Positions 1-7,866 of a stretch of DNA of 42,348 nucleotides are shown here, in pieces. Where the stretch lies: assembly GCA_937895345.1 (NCBI GenBank), contig CALAWP010000052.1, positions 1 to 42,348 on the forward strand, in the 5' to 3' direction. Numbering within the stretch: the first letter of the stretch is position 1; each line of letters begins with the position of its first letter. This DNA is from an uncultured Paenibacillus sp. (GTDB lineage: Bacteria > Bacillota > Bacilli > Paenibacillales > Paenibacillaceae). Both the position numbers and the translations under genes were made by a program. Under the pieces are notes generated by a model. The model was not told where the DNA came from. It saw nothing but the letters and a program-made list of their open reading frames with translations, and did no database searches.

Positions 1-1354
1 CGCGCAGCGCCGCCCGCCCCGCCGCATAACGGACCGCCGCCGTGCCGGCCAGGGCGGCGGCCGTCAGCGCGATCGCGCCGGCCAGGGCCGCTCCCTCGAT
101 GCCGAGGGACGGCACCAGCGCGGCGTTCAGCGCGCCCTTTAGCAGCGCGGCCAATAGCAGCAGCGCCGCAGGCATGCGCGCCGAGCCTAGCGCCTGAAGC
201 GCAGGCGCGACAACCCCGTTGGCGCAGGCGGCCAAGGCCGTGCAGCCGACGAGCGCAAACGCCGCCGTTCCCTTCGCGTCGGCGTACAGCATCACATTGA
301 TCGGTTCGGCCAGCAGAACCAATCCTAACGCCGCGGCCGCCCCCAACGCCCAGGCGGCGCGAAGCAGCAGCATCAGACGCAGGCGAAGCAGCTCCGATCC
401 CAGGTTCTTCCGGGCGAGCACCATGCCCGGCACAAGCGCCGCGGCCGCCGCTCCGGCCATCATCGCGGCCAGCTGCACGACCGGCTGCGCCCGGCTGTAG
501 ACGCCGAACAGGCTCATCGCTTCCGCCGCCGGCCGGCCGCCCGTCAGCAGCAGCCGCGGCACCGTAAAGGCGTCCATCACGCCCAGCGCGGGCACGACCG
601 CCGCCGCCAGCGCCGCCGGAAAAGCATAGACGGCCAGCTCCTTCATATCGCGAAGCAGCCGCTTCGCCCGTTCGGCAGCCGGAGGAGCGCCGCGACGCTC
701 CCGCATCCGCCATCCGAACAGCCCGAGCGGCAGAAGCGCCGCGGCCGCCCCTGCCGCCGAACCGGTCATCACCGCGGCCGCGATCGATTCCTCCCGCCAT
801 CCCGCCTTCAAGCCGACGGCCAGCGCCAGCACCATAACGGCCACGCGGACAAGCTGCTCGATCACCTGAGAGGAGGCCGATAACGCCATTTTTCCGTATC
901 CTTGCGCATAGCCCCGCAGCGCCGCGGCGAGCGGCGCGGCAAGCAGCGCCAGCGAAGTCGCCCGGATTGCAGGCGCCGCCGCCGCGTCGCCGATCCATAA
1001 GGCAGCGCTTTCTGCGGTAAGCCACATCAGAGCGGCGGCCGCCAAGCCGCTTCCCGCAAGAAGCAGCGCCGCGCCGAAGGCCGCCGAACGCTCTCCTCCG
1101 CTTCCGTCCTTCAGCCGTCCCGCGACGACAATCGACACGGCCGCCGGTATGCCCGCGGTCGCCAGCACGGCAATCAGCTGATAGAACGGATATACGGCAT
1201 TGTACAGGCCGAACACCCGGTCGCCCGCCAAATTTTGCAGCGGCACCTTCTGCAGCACCCCGATCAGCTTGGACAGAAGCGCCGCGCCCGCCAATGCCGC
1301 CGCTCCGCTTCCCCACAGGCGGGCCCGCGCCCTCCGCTTGGACTCGCGGCCCAT
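1..1354 (-). CDS. SpoVB/YabM-like polysaccharide flippase, 3' end outside window
   Basis: A reading frame of about 451 codons runs off the left edge without a stop. It begins MGRESKRRARARLWGSGAAA and continues with a hydrophobic segment, then LSKLIGVLQKVPLQNLAGD, typical of the SpoVB/YabM branch of the MOP (MurJ/Wzx) flippase superfamily. These are multi-spanning membrane proteins that move lipid-linked sugars or peptidoglycan precursors; SpoVB acts in spore cortex formation. Usual length is about 520-540 residues, so roughly 80 are missing. The start at 1354 has a GGGAG-type ribosome site; an in-frame ATG at 1378 has none. Order after spoVT matches yabM of Bacillus. Confidence 0.85.
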   Translation of the reverse strand, partial: MGRESKRRARARLWGSGAAALAGAALLSKLIGVLQKVPLQNLAGDRVFGLYNAVYPFYQLIAVLATAGIPAAVSIVVAGRLKDGSGGERSAAFGAALLLAGSGLAAAALMWLTAESAALWIGDAAAAPAIRATSLALLAAPLAAALRGYAQGYGKMALSASSQVIEQLVRVAVMVLALAVGLKAGWREESIAAAVMTGSAAGAAAALLPLGLFGWRMRERRGAPPAAERAKRLLRDMKELAVYAFPAALAAAVVPALGVMDAFTVPRLLLTGGRPAAEAMSLFGVYSRAQPVVQLAAMMAGAAAAALVPGMVLARKNLGSELLRLRLMLLLRAAWALGAAAALGLVLLAEPINVMLYADAKGTAAFALVGCTALAACANGVVAPALQALGSARMPAALLLLAALLKGALNAALVPSLGIEGAALAGAIALTAAALAGTAAVRYAAGRAALR

Positions 1355-1412
1355 TCCTTCACTCTCCCGACAATACATGGTGAAATTTATACTATCCTAT
1401 ATTCGGGCAAAT

Positions 1413-1453
1413 GAAAAGCTTCCCCTGCCATGGATCGCGCGGATCGGGGAAGC
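1413..1453 (-). terminator. Rho-independent terminator after spoVT
   Basis: On the minus strand an 8-bp stem GCTTCCCC/GGGGAAGC (1418-1425 with 1446-1453) encloses a secondary GATC/GATC pairing and is followed by TTTTCATTTG. It lies about 40 bp past the spoVT stop. Confidence 0.8.
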
Positions 1454-1489
1454 CGTATGTTCGATTGCGCGGCCGCCGGGCGCCGCTTG

Positions 1490-2032
1490 TTATTGTTCCA
1501 TCTGCTTGGCCAAAAAACCTGCGGCCGTCTCCGCCATCTTCGTCTCCATCTGGCCCATCTTGACGCCTTCGTCCTTGCTGAGCAGGATAACCGTGCCGAT
1601 CGGATCTCCTCCCGCAATGATGGGCGCCGCAACGAAAGAGCTGTACGTATCCTGCATATCCTTCACGATTTCATAGGTGCCGCCCGCAGTTTCCGCCACC
1701 GTCTTGCGGTTGTCCATGCAAGACTCCAGAATGGCGCCGATCGGCTTATCCATCAGTTCTTTTTTGGAAGCGCCCGCTACCGTAATAATGGTGTCCCGGT
1801 CCGAGATGAGCGTCGTATGGCCCGTGCTTTCGAACAGCGACTCTGCGTACTCCTTGGCGAAATCGCCGAGCTCGCCGATCGGGGAATATTTCTTCAGGAT
1901 CACTTCCCCGTCCCGGTCTACGAATATTTCCAATGGGTCTCCCTCGCGAATACGCAATGTACGGCGGATCTCCTTCGGAATGACTACGCGTCCGAGGTCG
2001 TCGATGCGACGTACGATTCCAGTTGCTTTCAT
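1490..2032 (-). CDS. spoVT: Stage V sporulation protein T, forespore transcription regulator
   Basis: 180 residues, close to the 178 of Bacillus SpoVT. Residues 1-50 (MKATGIVRRIDDLGRVVIPK onward) form an AbrB-type swapped-hairpin DNA-binding domain. Residues about 55-180 match the GAF-like regulatory domain of SpoVT, ending GFLAKQMEQ. In the family SpoVT tunes sigma-G genes in the forespore. The start at 2032 was chosen because AbrB-fold proteins begin MKATG/MKSTG; the longer frame upstream reads through an intergenic repeat. Its own terminator follows. No convincing sigma-G promoter was found. Confidence 0.95.
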   Translation of the reverse strand: MKATGIVRRIDDLGRVVIPKEIRRTLRIREGDPLEIFVDRDGEVILKKYSPIGELGDFAKEYAESLFESTGHTTLISDRDTIITVAGASKKELMDKPIGAILESCMDNRKTVAETAGGTYEIVKDMQDTYSSFVAAPIIAGGDPIGTVILLSKDEGVKMGQMETKMAETAAGFLAKQMEQ

Positions 2033-2084
2033 TTCATGTTGCCCCGCTTTCACTAGAGGATTTTGAATACACTGGATGCTGTAA

Positions 2085-2190
2085 ACGAAGCGTAAACGGC
2101 TTGCGCCGATATGGGCGGCGCCATGCTGCGCGCCGTCCCAGAATAATCGCAACCGCATGCCGGCCGCCCGGCTTTCGGCCGGGCCGGCTG
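2085..2190. repeat. Dispersed intergenic repeat, copy C
   Basis: Contains AAGCGTAAACGGCTTGCGCCG (2089 onward), nearly identical to the core of the copy at 12668-12800, and further on a GCCCGGC-TTTC-GGCCGGGC hairpin that also has a counterpart there (GCCGGGCTTTCGGC). It lies directly upstream of spoVT, outside any coding region. Confidence 0.6.
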
Positions 2191-2289
2191 CTAACGAGTG
2201 ATGTTGTGAATCTGCCCATAGTATTCATCCGTTCCCAGTTTCTTATGCACGGACCGGAGCGGCTGCGCCTTCGGCGGGCGCGGGGACGG

Positions 2290-2466
2290 TTACCCGTCCC
2301 CGTCCTTGCGGGAAGTCTTCAACCTGCCCGCCTTGCCGAGCGCCTCCCGGAGCAAAAATTCGATATGGCCGTTGACGCTCCGGAATTCGTCCGCCGCCCA
2401 TTGCTCCAGCGCGCGGTACAGCTCGGGATCGAGACGAAGCGGAAATGCTTTCTTTTCTTTTGCCAT
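2290..2466 (-). CDS. Arc/MetJ-type ribbon-helix-helix small protein
   Basis: A 58-residue frame: MAKEKKAFPLRLDPELYRAL, then EQWAADEFRSVNGHIEFLLR and a basic/acidic tail ending KDGDG. The pattern FPLRLDPELYRALEQWA...SVNGHIEFLLREAL is typical of Arc-family ribbon-helix-helix DNA-binding proteins, where the N-terminal strand contacts DNA as a dimer. The ATG is 11 bp past the stop of the SPFH gene, so the two are almost surely one transcript. The stop codon sits in the loop of a perfect hairpin, GGGGACGG-gtaa-CCGTCCCC. It may be a co-encoded regulator of the SPFH gene; that role is inferred. Confidence 0.8.
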   Translation of the reverse strand: MAKEKKAFPLRLDPELYRALEQWAADEFRSVNGHIEFLLREALGKAGRLKTSRKDGDG

Positions 2467-2477
2467 GGCGCTCAGCC

Positions 2478-3350
2478 TCAGCTGTACAGCGATCCCGTAT
2501 TGATGACGGGCTGCGCCGCCCGGTCGGAAACGATGGACACCATCAGATTGTTGATCATGGCCGCCTTGCGTTCCGGATCGAGCTCGATTCCTTTTTCCTC
2601 CAGCTGCTTGATCGCCGTCTCGACCATACCCACGGCGCCTTCGACGATTTTTTGCCGCGCGGATACGATGGCGATCGCCTGTTGTCTCTGCAGCATGGCG
2701 CTGGCGATTTCCGGCGCATAGGCCAGATGCGTAATCCGCGCTTCACGAAGCTCGACGCCTGCGACCTCGAGCCGTTCCTGCAGATCGCTCAGCAGCTCCG
2801 CCGCCACTTCGTCGGCATTGCCGCGCAGCGACAGCTTGTCTTCGTCTCTGAACGTATCGTACGGATATTGCGCCGCAATATGGCGAATTGCCGTCTCGCT
2901 TTGAATTTCGACAAACCGTTCGTAATGATCGACGTCGAACGTCGCCTTCGCCGTATCCGTCACCTTGAATACGATAACGGCGCCGATTTCGACCGGATTG
3001 CCTTCGGCATCGTTCACCTTCAGCTTCTGGCTGTTGAAGTTGCGCACCTTGAGCGATACGGATATCTTCGTCGTCAACGGCAATACCATCCACAGCCCGC
3101 TCTCCGATACCGTTCCGATGTACGTGCCAAAAAACGTCACGACCTTCGCTTCGTTAGGCTGGACAATCACCAGCGACGTCACGCAAAGCACGGATAATCC
3201 GAGAAGCAAGATGCCGAGAATCACGATGCCGTACGGCGTACGCGGCTCCGTCAGCGCATCCACCATGGAATAAATGCCTCCAACAGCCGCCGCCAAAGCA
3301 ACCAGCAAAGCCAAATAACCGCTGACATAAACCGCTTTTTTCTCCTTCAC
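2478..3350 (-). CDS. SPFH/Band 7 (stomatin-prohibitin-like) membrane protein
   Basis: About 290 residues with two hydrophobic segments near the N-terminus (roughly residues 8-27 and 40-60). An SPFH domain follows: VQPNEAKVVTFFGTYIGTV, LKVRNFNSQKLKVNDAEGNP, FDVDHYERFVEIQSETAIRH. The helical region contains LQERLEVAGVELREARITH and a coiled-coil AIAIVSARQKIVEGAV. SPFH proteins form oligomeric scaffolds in membrane microdomains. The GTG at 3350 is preferred because GGGGTGA lies 5 bp upstream of it; the GTG at 3359 has no ribosome site. It is followed at 11 bp by an Arc-type gene and preceded by TATCAT palindromes. No NfeD partner is visible. Confidence 0.88.
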   Translation of the reverse strand: MKEKKAVYVSGYLALLVALAAAVGGIYSMVDALTEPRTPYGIVILGILLLGLSVLCVTSLVIVQPNEAKVVTFFGTYIGTVSESGLWMVLPLTTKISVSLKVRNFNSQKLKVNDAEGNPVEIGAVIVFKVTDTAKATFDVDHYERFVEIQSETAIRHIAAQYPYDTFRDEDKLSLRGNADEVAAELLSDLQERLEVAGVELREARITHLAYAPEIASAMLQRQQAIAIVSARQKIVEGAVGMVETAIKQLEEKGIELDPERKAAMINNLMVSIVSDRAAQPVINTGSLYS

Positions 3351-3362
3351 AGCGCTCACCCC

Positions 3363-3420
3363 ATATCATTATGATATTTATATGATATCATATTTTCCTA
3401 TATCATACAATTATCATTTT
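3363..3420. promoter_or_regulatory. Operator-like cluster of TATCAT palindromes
   Basis: Two perfect adjacent palindromes, ATATCATTATGATAT (3363-3377) and ATATGATATCATAT (3380-3393), are followed by TATCAT half-sites at 3401 and 3412. The AT-rich block fills the space upstream of the SPFH gene. It reads as a multi-site repressor operator overlapping the promoter. The regulator is unknown; the downstream Arc-type protein is one candidate. Confidence 0.55.
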
Positions 3421-3451
3421 GCCTGGAGCGGCGAACCGGAACGAAATGCGT

Positions 3452-3652
3452 CTACGTTAGAAAACTAACCACAAACAACAGAGAGCCGAGCAGGATATGA
3501 ATCCATCCGAATACGCGGCTCACCCTGCTCTCTTTCTTTTGAGAGGACATACGGTACAATTTGGCATCGATCAAAAGCAGCAGGAGCCCACAAAAAATAC
3601 ATAAAAAGATGGTGTACCCGGTTAAATTATGCGACACCGCTCCCATAACCAT
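3452..3652 (-). CDS. Small two-span membrane protein, CLC_0170 type
   Basis: 66 residues with two hydrophobic segments, about 12-28 (YTIFLCIFCGLLLLLI) and 48-65 (WIHILLGSLLFVVSFL), joined by a short basic loop with SSQKKESR. Small proteins of this pattern are encoded beside spore germination genes in Paenibacillaceae and clostridia. The start is supported by GGAGGGGTGATGCA just upstream. It follows gerAC by 42 bp and is probably the last gene of the gerA operon, so a forespore-expressed role in the germinant receptor complex is plausible but unproven. Confidence 0.7.
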   Translation of the reverse strand: MVMGAVSHNLTGYTIFLCIFCGLLLLLIDAKLYRMSSQKKESRVSRVFGWIHILLGSLLFVVSFLT

Positions 3653-3694
3653 TGCATCACCCCTCCCTCTCTGTTCTCCGCCGCCCCGCTCTCC

Positions 3695-4954
3695 TTATTG
3701 CGTCTTCATCCCCATTCGGCGAAGCCTTACATCCACCTGGATATCGAAAGTGACGTCCTTGTACATGCGCTGCCAATCTTCTTTCGTTCGAATATGCTGT
3801 TTCCAGAATTCAGGGTTTTTGGCCCTTACGTATTCGCCAAACCCAATAAAATCCGATTGTTTGACTTGCGTTTTGCGCAAAAAGTTTTCATAAGCTTTGA
3901 CCGACACTTCTTCATGTTGCTTTTCAATTTTTTGTATTTCGGAAAGGCTGACGACTTTTGAATTGCTTGTGTATTTCTCGTCCAGATCGACTTCAAGCTC
4001 CACCTTGATCGTGAAATGGGGAATGCCGTCTTTTATTTGCAAGCTCCATTTCACATCCCGGTGCCTGACATTGACCATAACCGCAGTGGACAAGTCGTTT
4101 TTATCCAGAATGACAAAAGTTCTGTAGCCGGCCGGGTTAACGCCCCGAAGGCCTAGGTAACCAGCAATTTCCAGAGTTTTGGTGACACCCACCATTTGCT
4201 CGCTTTTAAAATACGCAATCCCCGAAACTTCGACGTTCTGTTCTTTCTTGATGTCGATGTAAGGAAGAAACCCCTCTTGACCCAGCTTGGACGTATTGCT
4301 CCAATATTGGCCGATATAATCCTTCGGAAATTTCCCCAGCCGTATGCCGTTATCCAGCGTGGACATCAAATAAAGCGTCGGAATCCGCTCCAATTTGGGA
4401 GAAGCGTTCAGCATCTCTCTCGCCTTGCCCTTGGACACCATCATCCAGGCCATTCTTCGCACTGCGGGATTGCGGCGAAAATAATCGTTGATGTTTCCCA
4501 TCCCTTTTCTTGCGATCTTTTCCGATACGACAATGATGCGCAAATGGCCAAAGAAGAGCCGGCTGGACACCTGCTGCTGCAAAATCGTAAACGCATCGTC
4601 GATTGTATGGCCGACGACGTCGAGCACCCAAATCGTATCGTTGGTTTCTCCGCCGCCGCCTCCGCCGCCTCCCCCTTCTCCGGGTCCGAGCGGAATCCGC
4701 CCGGGCAGCGCAATCTGTACGCCGACCCGTATCATTCCTTTCTTTGGCGCAGGAATCGTGCCGCGGAGATGGGTAACTTCCGACTCTTCCGCTAACAATT
4801 CCTCATCGTTCACCTCGTCGATCGACACGCCCAGCACAATCGCCCGGTCGTCGAGCTCCAGCCTGTCCCAGCATCCGCTCAGCAGCGGAGCGACCAGCAG
4901 GACGGCAAGAGATACGAGCATTATGCGGACAACGGGATAGTCAGCTGCTTTCAT
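3695..4954 (-). CDS. gerAC: Germinant receptor C subunit, GerAC-type lipoprotein
   Basis: 419 residues. The N-terminus has a signal peptide ending LLSGCWDRLELDDRAIVLGV, where LSGC is the lipobox, followed by the WDR motif of Ger(x)C lipoproteins. The body matches this family (SSRLFFGHLRIIVVSEKIAR; RRNPAVRRMAWMMVSKGKA). In the family the subunit is anchored on the outer face of the spore inner membrane and works with GerAA and GerAB. It overlaps the gerAB stop by 14 bp. A run of nine glycines at about residues 94-102 is unusual. The final motif VDVRLRRMGM is typical. Confidence 0.93.
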   Translation of the reverse strand: MKAADYPVVRIMLVSLAVLLVAPLLSGCWDRLELDDRAIVLGVSIDEVNDEELLAEESEVTHLRGTIPAPKKGMIRVGVQIALPGRIPLGPGEGGGGGGGGGETNDTIWVLDVVGHTIDDAFTILQQQVSSRLFFGHLRIIVVSEKIARKGMGNINDYFRRNPAVRRMAWMMVSKGKAREMLNASPKLERIPTLYLMSTLDNGIRLGKFPKDYIGQYWSNTSKLGQEGFLPYIDIKKEQNVEVSGIAYFKSEQMVGVTKTLEIAGYLGLRGVNPAGYRTFVILDKNDLSTAVMVNVRHRDVKWSLQIKDGIPHFTIKVELEVDLDEKYTSNSKVVSLSEIQKIEKQHEEVSVKAYENFLRKTQVKQSDFIGFGEYVRAKNPEFWKQHIRTKEDWQRMYKDVTFDIQVDVRLRRMGMKTQ

Positions 4955-6044
4955 AAGACATCCCGCGCTTTCTTCTTACGACCGCGACCAGAAGCAGCAA
5001 GGAAGGATAACCGATCGTCAACACCAACCCGAATCTCCCCGCAATTTCGATAATATCGTACAGCTGCACGACATTTTGCGGCAGCATCGCCGCCACGAAA
5101 ACGAAAGGCAGCAAAATGTAGGCGAACATCTTGTGATCCTTCAGCCGGAACAACTGGGACAAGGAGAGGGACGTCAAGTAGTAGCTCGACAGCAGCGTCG
5201 TAAAAACGGCCGTTACCCACACGGCCAAAAATGCGGCATCCAGCCGTTCCAGCACGTTGGCCGGCAAGGAAGTGCCTTTCGCCAGCTCCAGCGTCGGCCA
5301 CAGCAGCTTCTTGATTTCCTGCGCGCCGAACACGCTGACGGCGGCCACTACAATGATCAAATACAACCCTCCGGCGATCGCGACGCCCCAGAGGCTCGCT
5401 TTGAGCGCCTTCTTCGGTTTGCGCATGTGCGGGATGACAACGGTTAATATAAAGTATCCCTGAAACAAAGCGGCGACCGTCAATACGCCCTTCAGCACCT
5501 TGCCCGCCTCCGTCCAAATGACGGGCTGAAGATTGATCGCTTCGGAGTTGTTCAGCGACAATACGGCAATCAGCAATCCCGGCACGACCAGAAACGGGAA
5601 ATAAAACGTATGGATATACGATAATGCGGTTACCGTATTGCGGGCGGAAACGGCGGCAAGCAGCAGCATCACGATAACCGTCACTTCCAGGGGCGTTCTT
5701 TGCAGCACCGACGTTACGACAACCTCGCCGAATTCCCGTGCCGTCAGCGAAGTCAAGACGGCAAAAAACAGAATAATCAGCAGGCTTCCGACAGCTGCCA
5801 GCCATCTTCCCAATATCGTTTCGCTGTACTGGATCAAGCTTTGATCCGGAAACCGCATGCCGAGGCAGGCAATCAGAATAATGCCTGCAAAGGCGACGGC
5901 GATGCCGAGCAGCGTAACAATCGGCGCGGCCGAATCGGCCGCACGCGCGGCAAACAGCGGCAGCGACAGCACGCCGACTCCGATAATGGTACTGACGACC
6001 ACGGCCGACGTTTGCATGACCGTAACTTGCCGGTCCGTTCCCAT
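4941..6044 (-). CDS. gerAB: Germinant receptor B subunit, GerAB-type permease-like protein
   Basis: 367 residues and about ten membrane spans, of the APC-superfamily-related spore permease family. The start at 6044 (MGTDRQVTVMQTSAVVVSTI) has AAGGGAG eight bases upstream and lies 19 bp after the gerAA stop; an in-frame start at 6080 would overlap gerAA. GVGVLSLPLFAARAADS matches the conserved first unwound helix of GerAB proteins, where amino-acid germinants bind. It is the middle gene of the receptor operon. Which germinant is recognised cannot be read from the sequence. Confidence 0.93.
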   Translation of the reverse strand: MGTDRQVTVMQTSAVVVSTIIGVGVLSLPLFAARAADSAAPIVTLLGIAVAFAGIILIACLGMRFPDQSLIQYSETILGRWLAAVGSLLIILFFAVLTSLTAREFGEVVVTSVLQRTPLEVTVIVMLLLAAVSARNTVTALSYIHTFYFPFLVVPGLLIAVLSLNNSEAINLQPVIWTEAGKVLKGVLTVAALFQGYFILTVVIPHMRKPKKALKASLWGVAIAGGLYLIIVVAAVSVFGAQEIKKLLWPTLELAKGTSLPANVLERLDAAFLAVWVTAVFTTLLSSYYLTSLSLSQLFRLKDHKMFAYILLPFVFVAAMLPQNVVQLYDIIEIAGRFGLVLTIGYPSLLLLVAVVRRKRGMSYESS

Positions 6045-6063
6045 GCGAACACTCCCTTTCTTG

Positions 6064-7680
6064 TCAAGACCCGTCTTCATCCGGCTTGAGGGACGAATCC
6101 CGCCCCTCCCGATTCAAATCGCGAACGTTGATCCTTACATCATCCTGCGTCCGCAAAAAAGCCGGCCTTACTTTCATCCAGGCGAACGGTCCCCGGATGA
6201 GAAAATCTTTCATCCCTTGAAAACTCCCGGGCACCATAGGACTCAAATACGGAACGCCGAACGACTTTAACGTCAGCAGATGATTGGCAATCAGGATCAG
6301 CCCGATCATCACGCCGTACAATCCGAATATGCCGGCTATAATGATTAACGGAAACCTGAGCAGCCGAAGCGCCAAGGCGATGTTATAGGCCGGCGTCGCA
6401 AACGATCCGATCGTCGTCAAGGCGATAATGACGACCGTAATCGGGCTGGCAAAGCCGGCCGCTACCGCCGCTTGTCCGATGACGAGCACGCCGACGATCG
6501 ACAGTGCGCCGCCCACCTGCTGCGGCAGCCGGATCGTCGCCTCCCTCAGCACCTCCATTGACACTTCCATGATGAGCACCTCGATGACGGCCGGAAACGG
6601 CACCCCCGCGCGGCCGCCGGCCACGGCCACCGCAAACTCGGTCGGAATGAGCTCGGGGTTGAACGATATAATCGCCACGTACAGCGATGGAAATACGAGG
6701 GAGAACACAAGGGCAACGAGCCGGGACAGCCGGATGGCGCTCATCAGCAAAAATCGTTCCGTATAGTCCTCCACCGTCTGATAAAACTGGCTGAATACGG
6801 TCGGTACTGGAAGGGCGAGCGGAGAACCGTCTACCAGAACCGCCGCTCTTCCTTCCAATAAATTGGCCGCCACTTTGTCCGGACGTTCCGTATACTGCAC
6901 TTGCGGAAACGGCGACCAATGGTTGTCTTCAATGAACTGCTCCACGTACCCGGAATCAAGCACGCCGTCGATTTCGATTCTGGCCAGCCGTTTGTCCAAT
7001 TCTTCGACAATCGAAGGATTTGTAATGCCGTTCATATAACAAATGGCAATCGTCGTCCGGGTTCTTTCTCCTATCGTTCTCGTCACGATGCGCAGATCGG
7101 GCGACTGCACCCTATATCGGAGCAAAGCGATATTTGTTCCGAGCGATTCGATGAAGCCTTCGCGCGGGCCGCGAATCACCTGCTCCGTGGCCGGCTGTTC
7201 AATGCTTCGTTTATCAACTTGCCGCGTGCTGACGACAATGGCTCTGCCAACTTCTTCGATACCGATGACGGTCTTGCCGGTCAGGACGGCGTCGATTATC
7301 GTTCCGAACTCCTTCTCGGAAACAACGGAACAGAAATACAGAGTTTCATGAATAAGGGTGTCAACCAATTGATCGATCCGATCTTCTTGTCCTTCCTGAA
7401 GCGGCAGCGAATGCATCAGCGGCTTCAACAGTGAATGTTGAATGGCTGTATGATCCACCATATTGTCGAAATAATAAAGGACGGCATTATACCGGCCGAA
7501 AATTTTGATTTGCCGCTCCGCCAAATCCGTATTTTCGCCGAGGGCCGATCGAATGACCGATTTGAATTGTTCCAGATCTCCGTCAACGTTCATTCCTTCG
7601 TAATCGCTGCGGACTGATTTATCCTTCTTAATTCCGTTTTGCGTTCCGCGTTTTGGCTTCGTTCTACCGAACAATGGCAT
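6064..7680 (-). CDS. gerAA: Germinant receptor A subunit, GerAA-type
   Basis: 538 residues. A soluble N-terminal region (about 1-290; DYFVDTLIHE-like segments and EVGRAIVVSTRQVDKRSIEQ) contains the GerA hallmark EQVIRGPREGFIESLGTNIA. About five membrane spans follow (residues 290-490, including RLSRLVALVFSLVFPSLYVA and VAVAGGRAGVPFPAVIEVL). The start at 7680 is set by MPLFGRTKPKRG behind GGCGGTGA. This is the largest subunit of the A-B-C receptor and, in the family, part of the ion-conducting membrane complex. No clear sigma-G promoter was found upstream. Confidence 0.95.
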   Translation of the reverse strand: MPLFGRTKPKRGTQNGIKKDKSVRSDYEGMNVDGDLEQFKSVIRSALGENTDLAERQIKIFGRYNAVLYYFDNMVDHTAIQHSLLKPLMHSLPLQEGQEDRIDQLVDTLIHETLYFCSVVSEKEFGTIIDAVLTGKTVIGIEEVGRAIVVSTRQVDKRSIEQPATEQVIRGPREGFIESLGTNIALLRYRVQSPDLRIVTRTIGERTRTTIAICYMNGITNPSIVEELDKRLARIEIDGVLDSGYVEQFIEDNHWSPFPQVQYTERPDKVAANLLEGRAAVLVDGSPLALPVPTVFSQFYQTVEDYTERFLLMSAIRLSRLVALVFSLVFPSLYVAIISFNPELIPTEFAVAVAGGRAGVPFPAVIEVLIMEVSMEVLREATIRLPQQVGGALSIVGVLVIGQAAVAAGFASPITVVIIALTTIGSFATPAYNIALALRLLRFPLIIIAGIFGLYGVMIGLILIANHLLTLKSFGVPYLSPMVPGSFQGMKDFLIRGPFAWMKVRPAFLRTQDDVRINVRDLNREGRDSSLKPDEDGS

Positions 7681-7803
7681 ACTTTCACCGCCTGACTTCC
7701 AAATTTGGACGCAACGACCCGATATCGCTTTCCTGTTATCTTTCGCAGAGTCCTGCAAAATTATCCAATGTAATTGCAAAAGCAGTCGATAACGTCCAGC
7801 AAA

Positions 7804-7850
7804 CAAAAAAAGGACGCCCGCAAGGTCGGATTTGACCTTGGGGACATCCC
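7804..7850 (-). terminator. Rho-independent terminator after prsA
   Basis: Minus-strand stem of about 15 bp (with two G-U pairs and one mismatch) built around CAAGGTC-aaatcc-GACCTTG, followed by TTTTTTTG. It begins about 17 bp past the prsA stop and separates prsA from the gerA operon. Confidence 0.9.
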
Positions 7851-7866
7851 GTTATCGTTAAATCGC

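Noticed and set aside
1430..2056. Plus-strand frame of 208 codons over spoVT
   Set aside because: It is antisense to a clear SpoVT gene, has Arg/His-rich composition typical of a shadow frame and no ribosome site.
2033..2160. Extended N-terminus of SpoVT from 2158
   Set aside because: The extra 42 codons fall in an intergenic repeat and do not resemble the family; MKATG is the standard start.
3640..3961. Plus-strand frames 3561-3893 and 3629-3961
   Set aside because: Antisense to gerAC and the small membrane gene, with no independent support.
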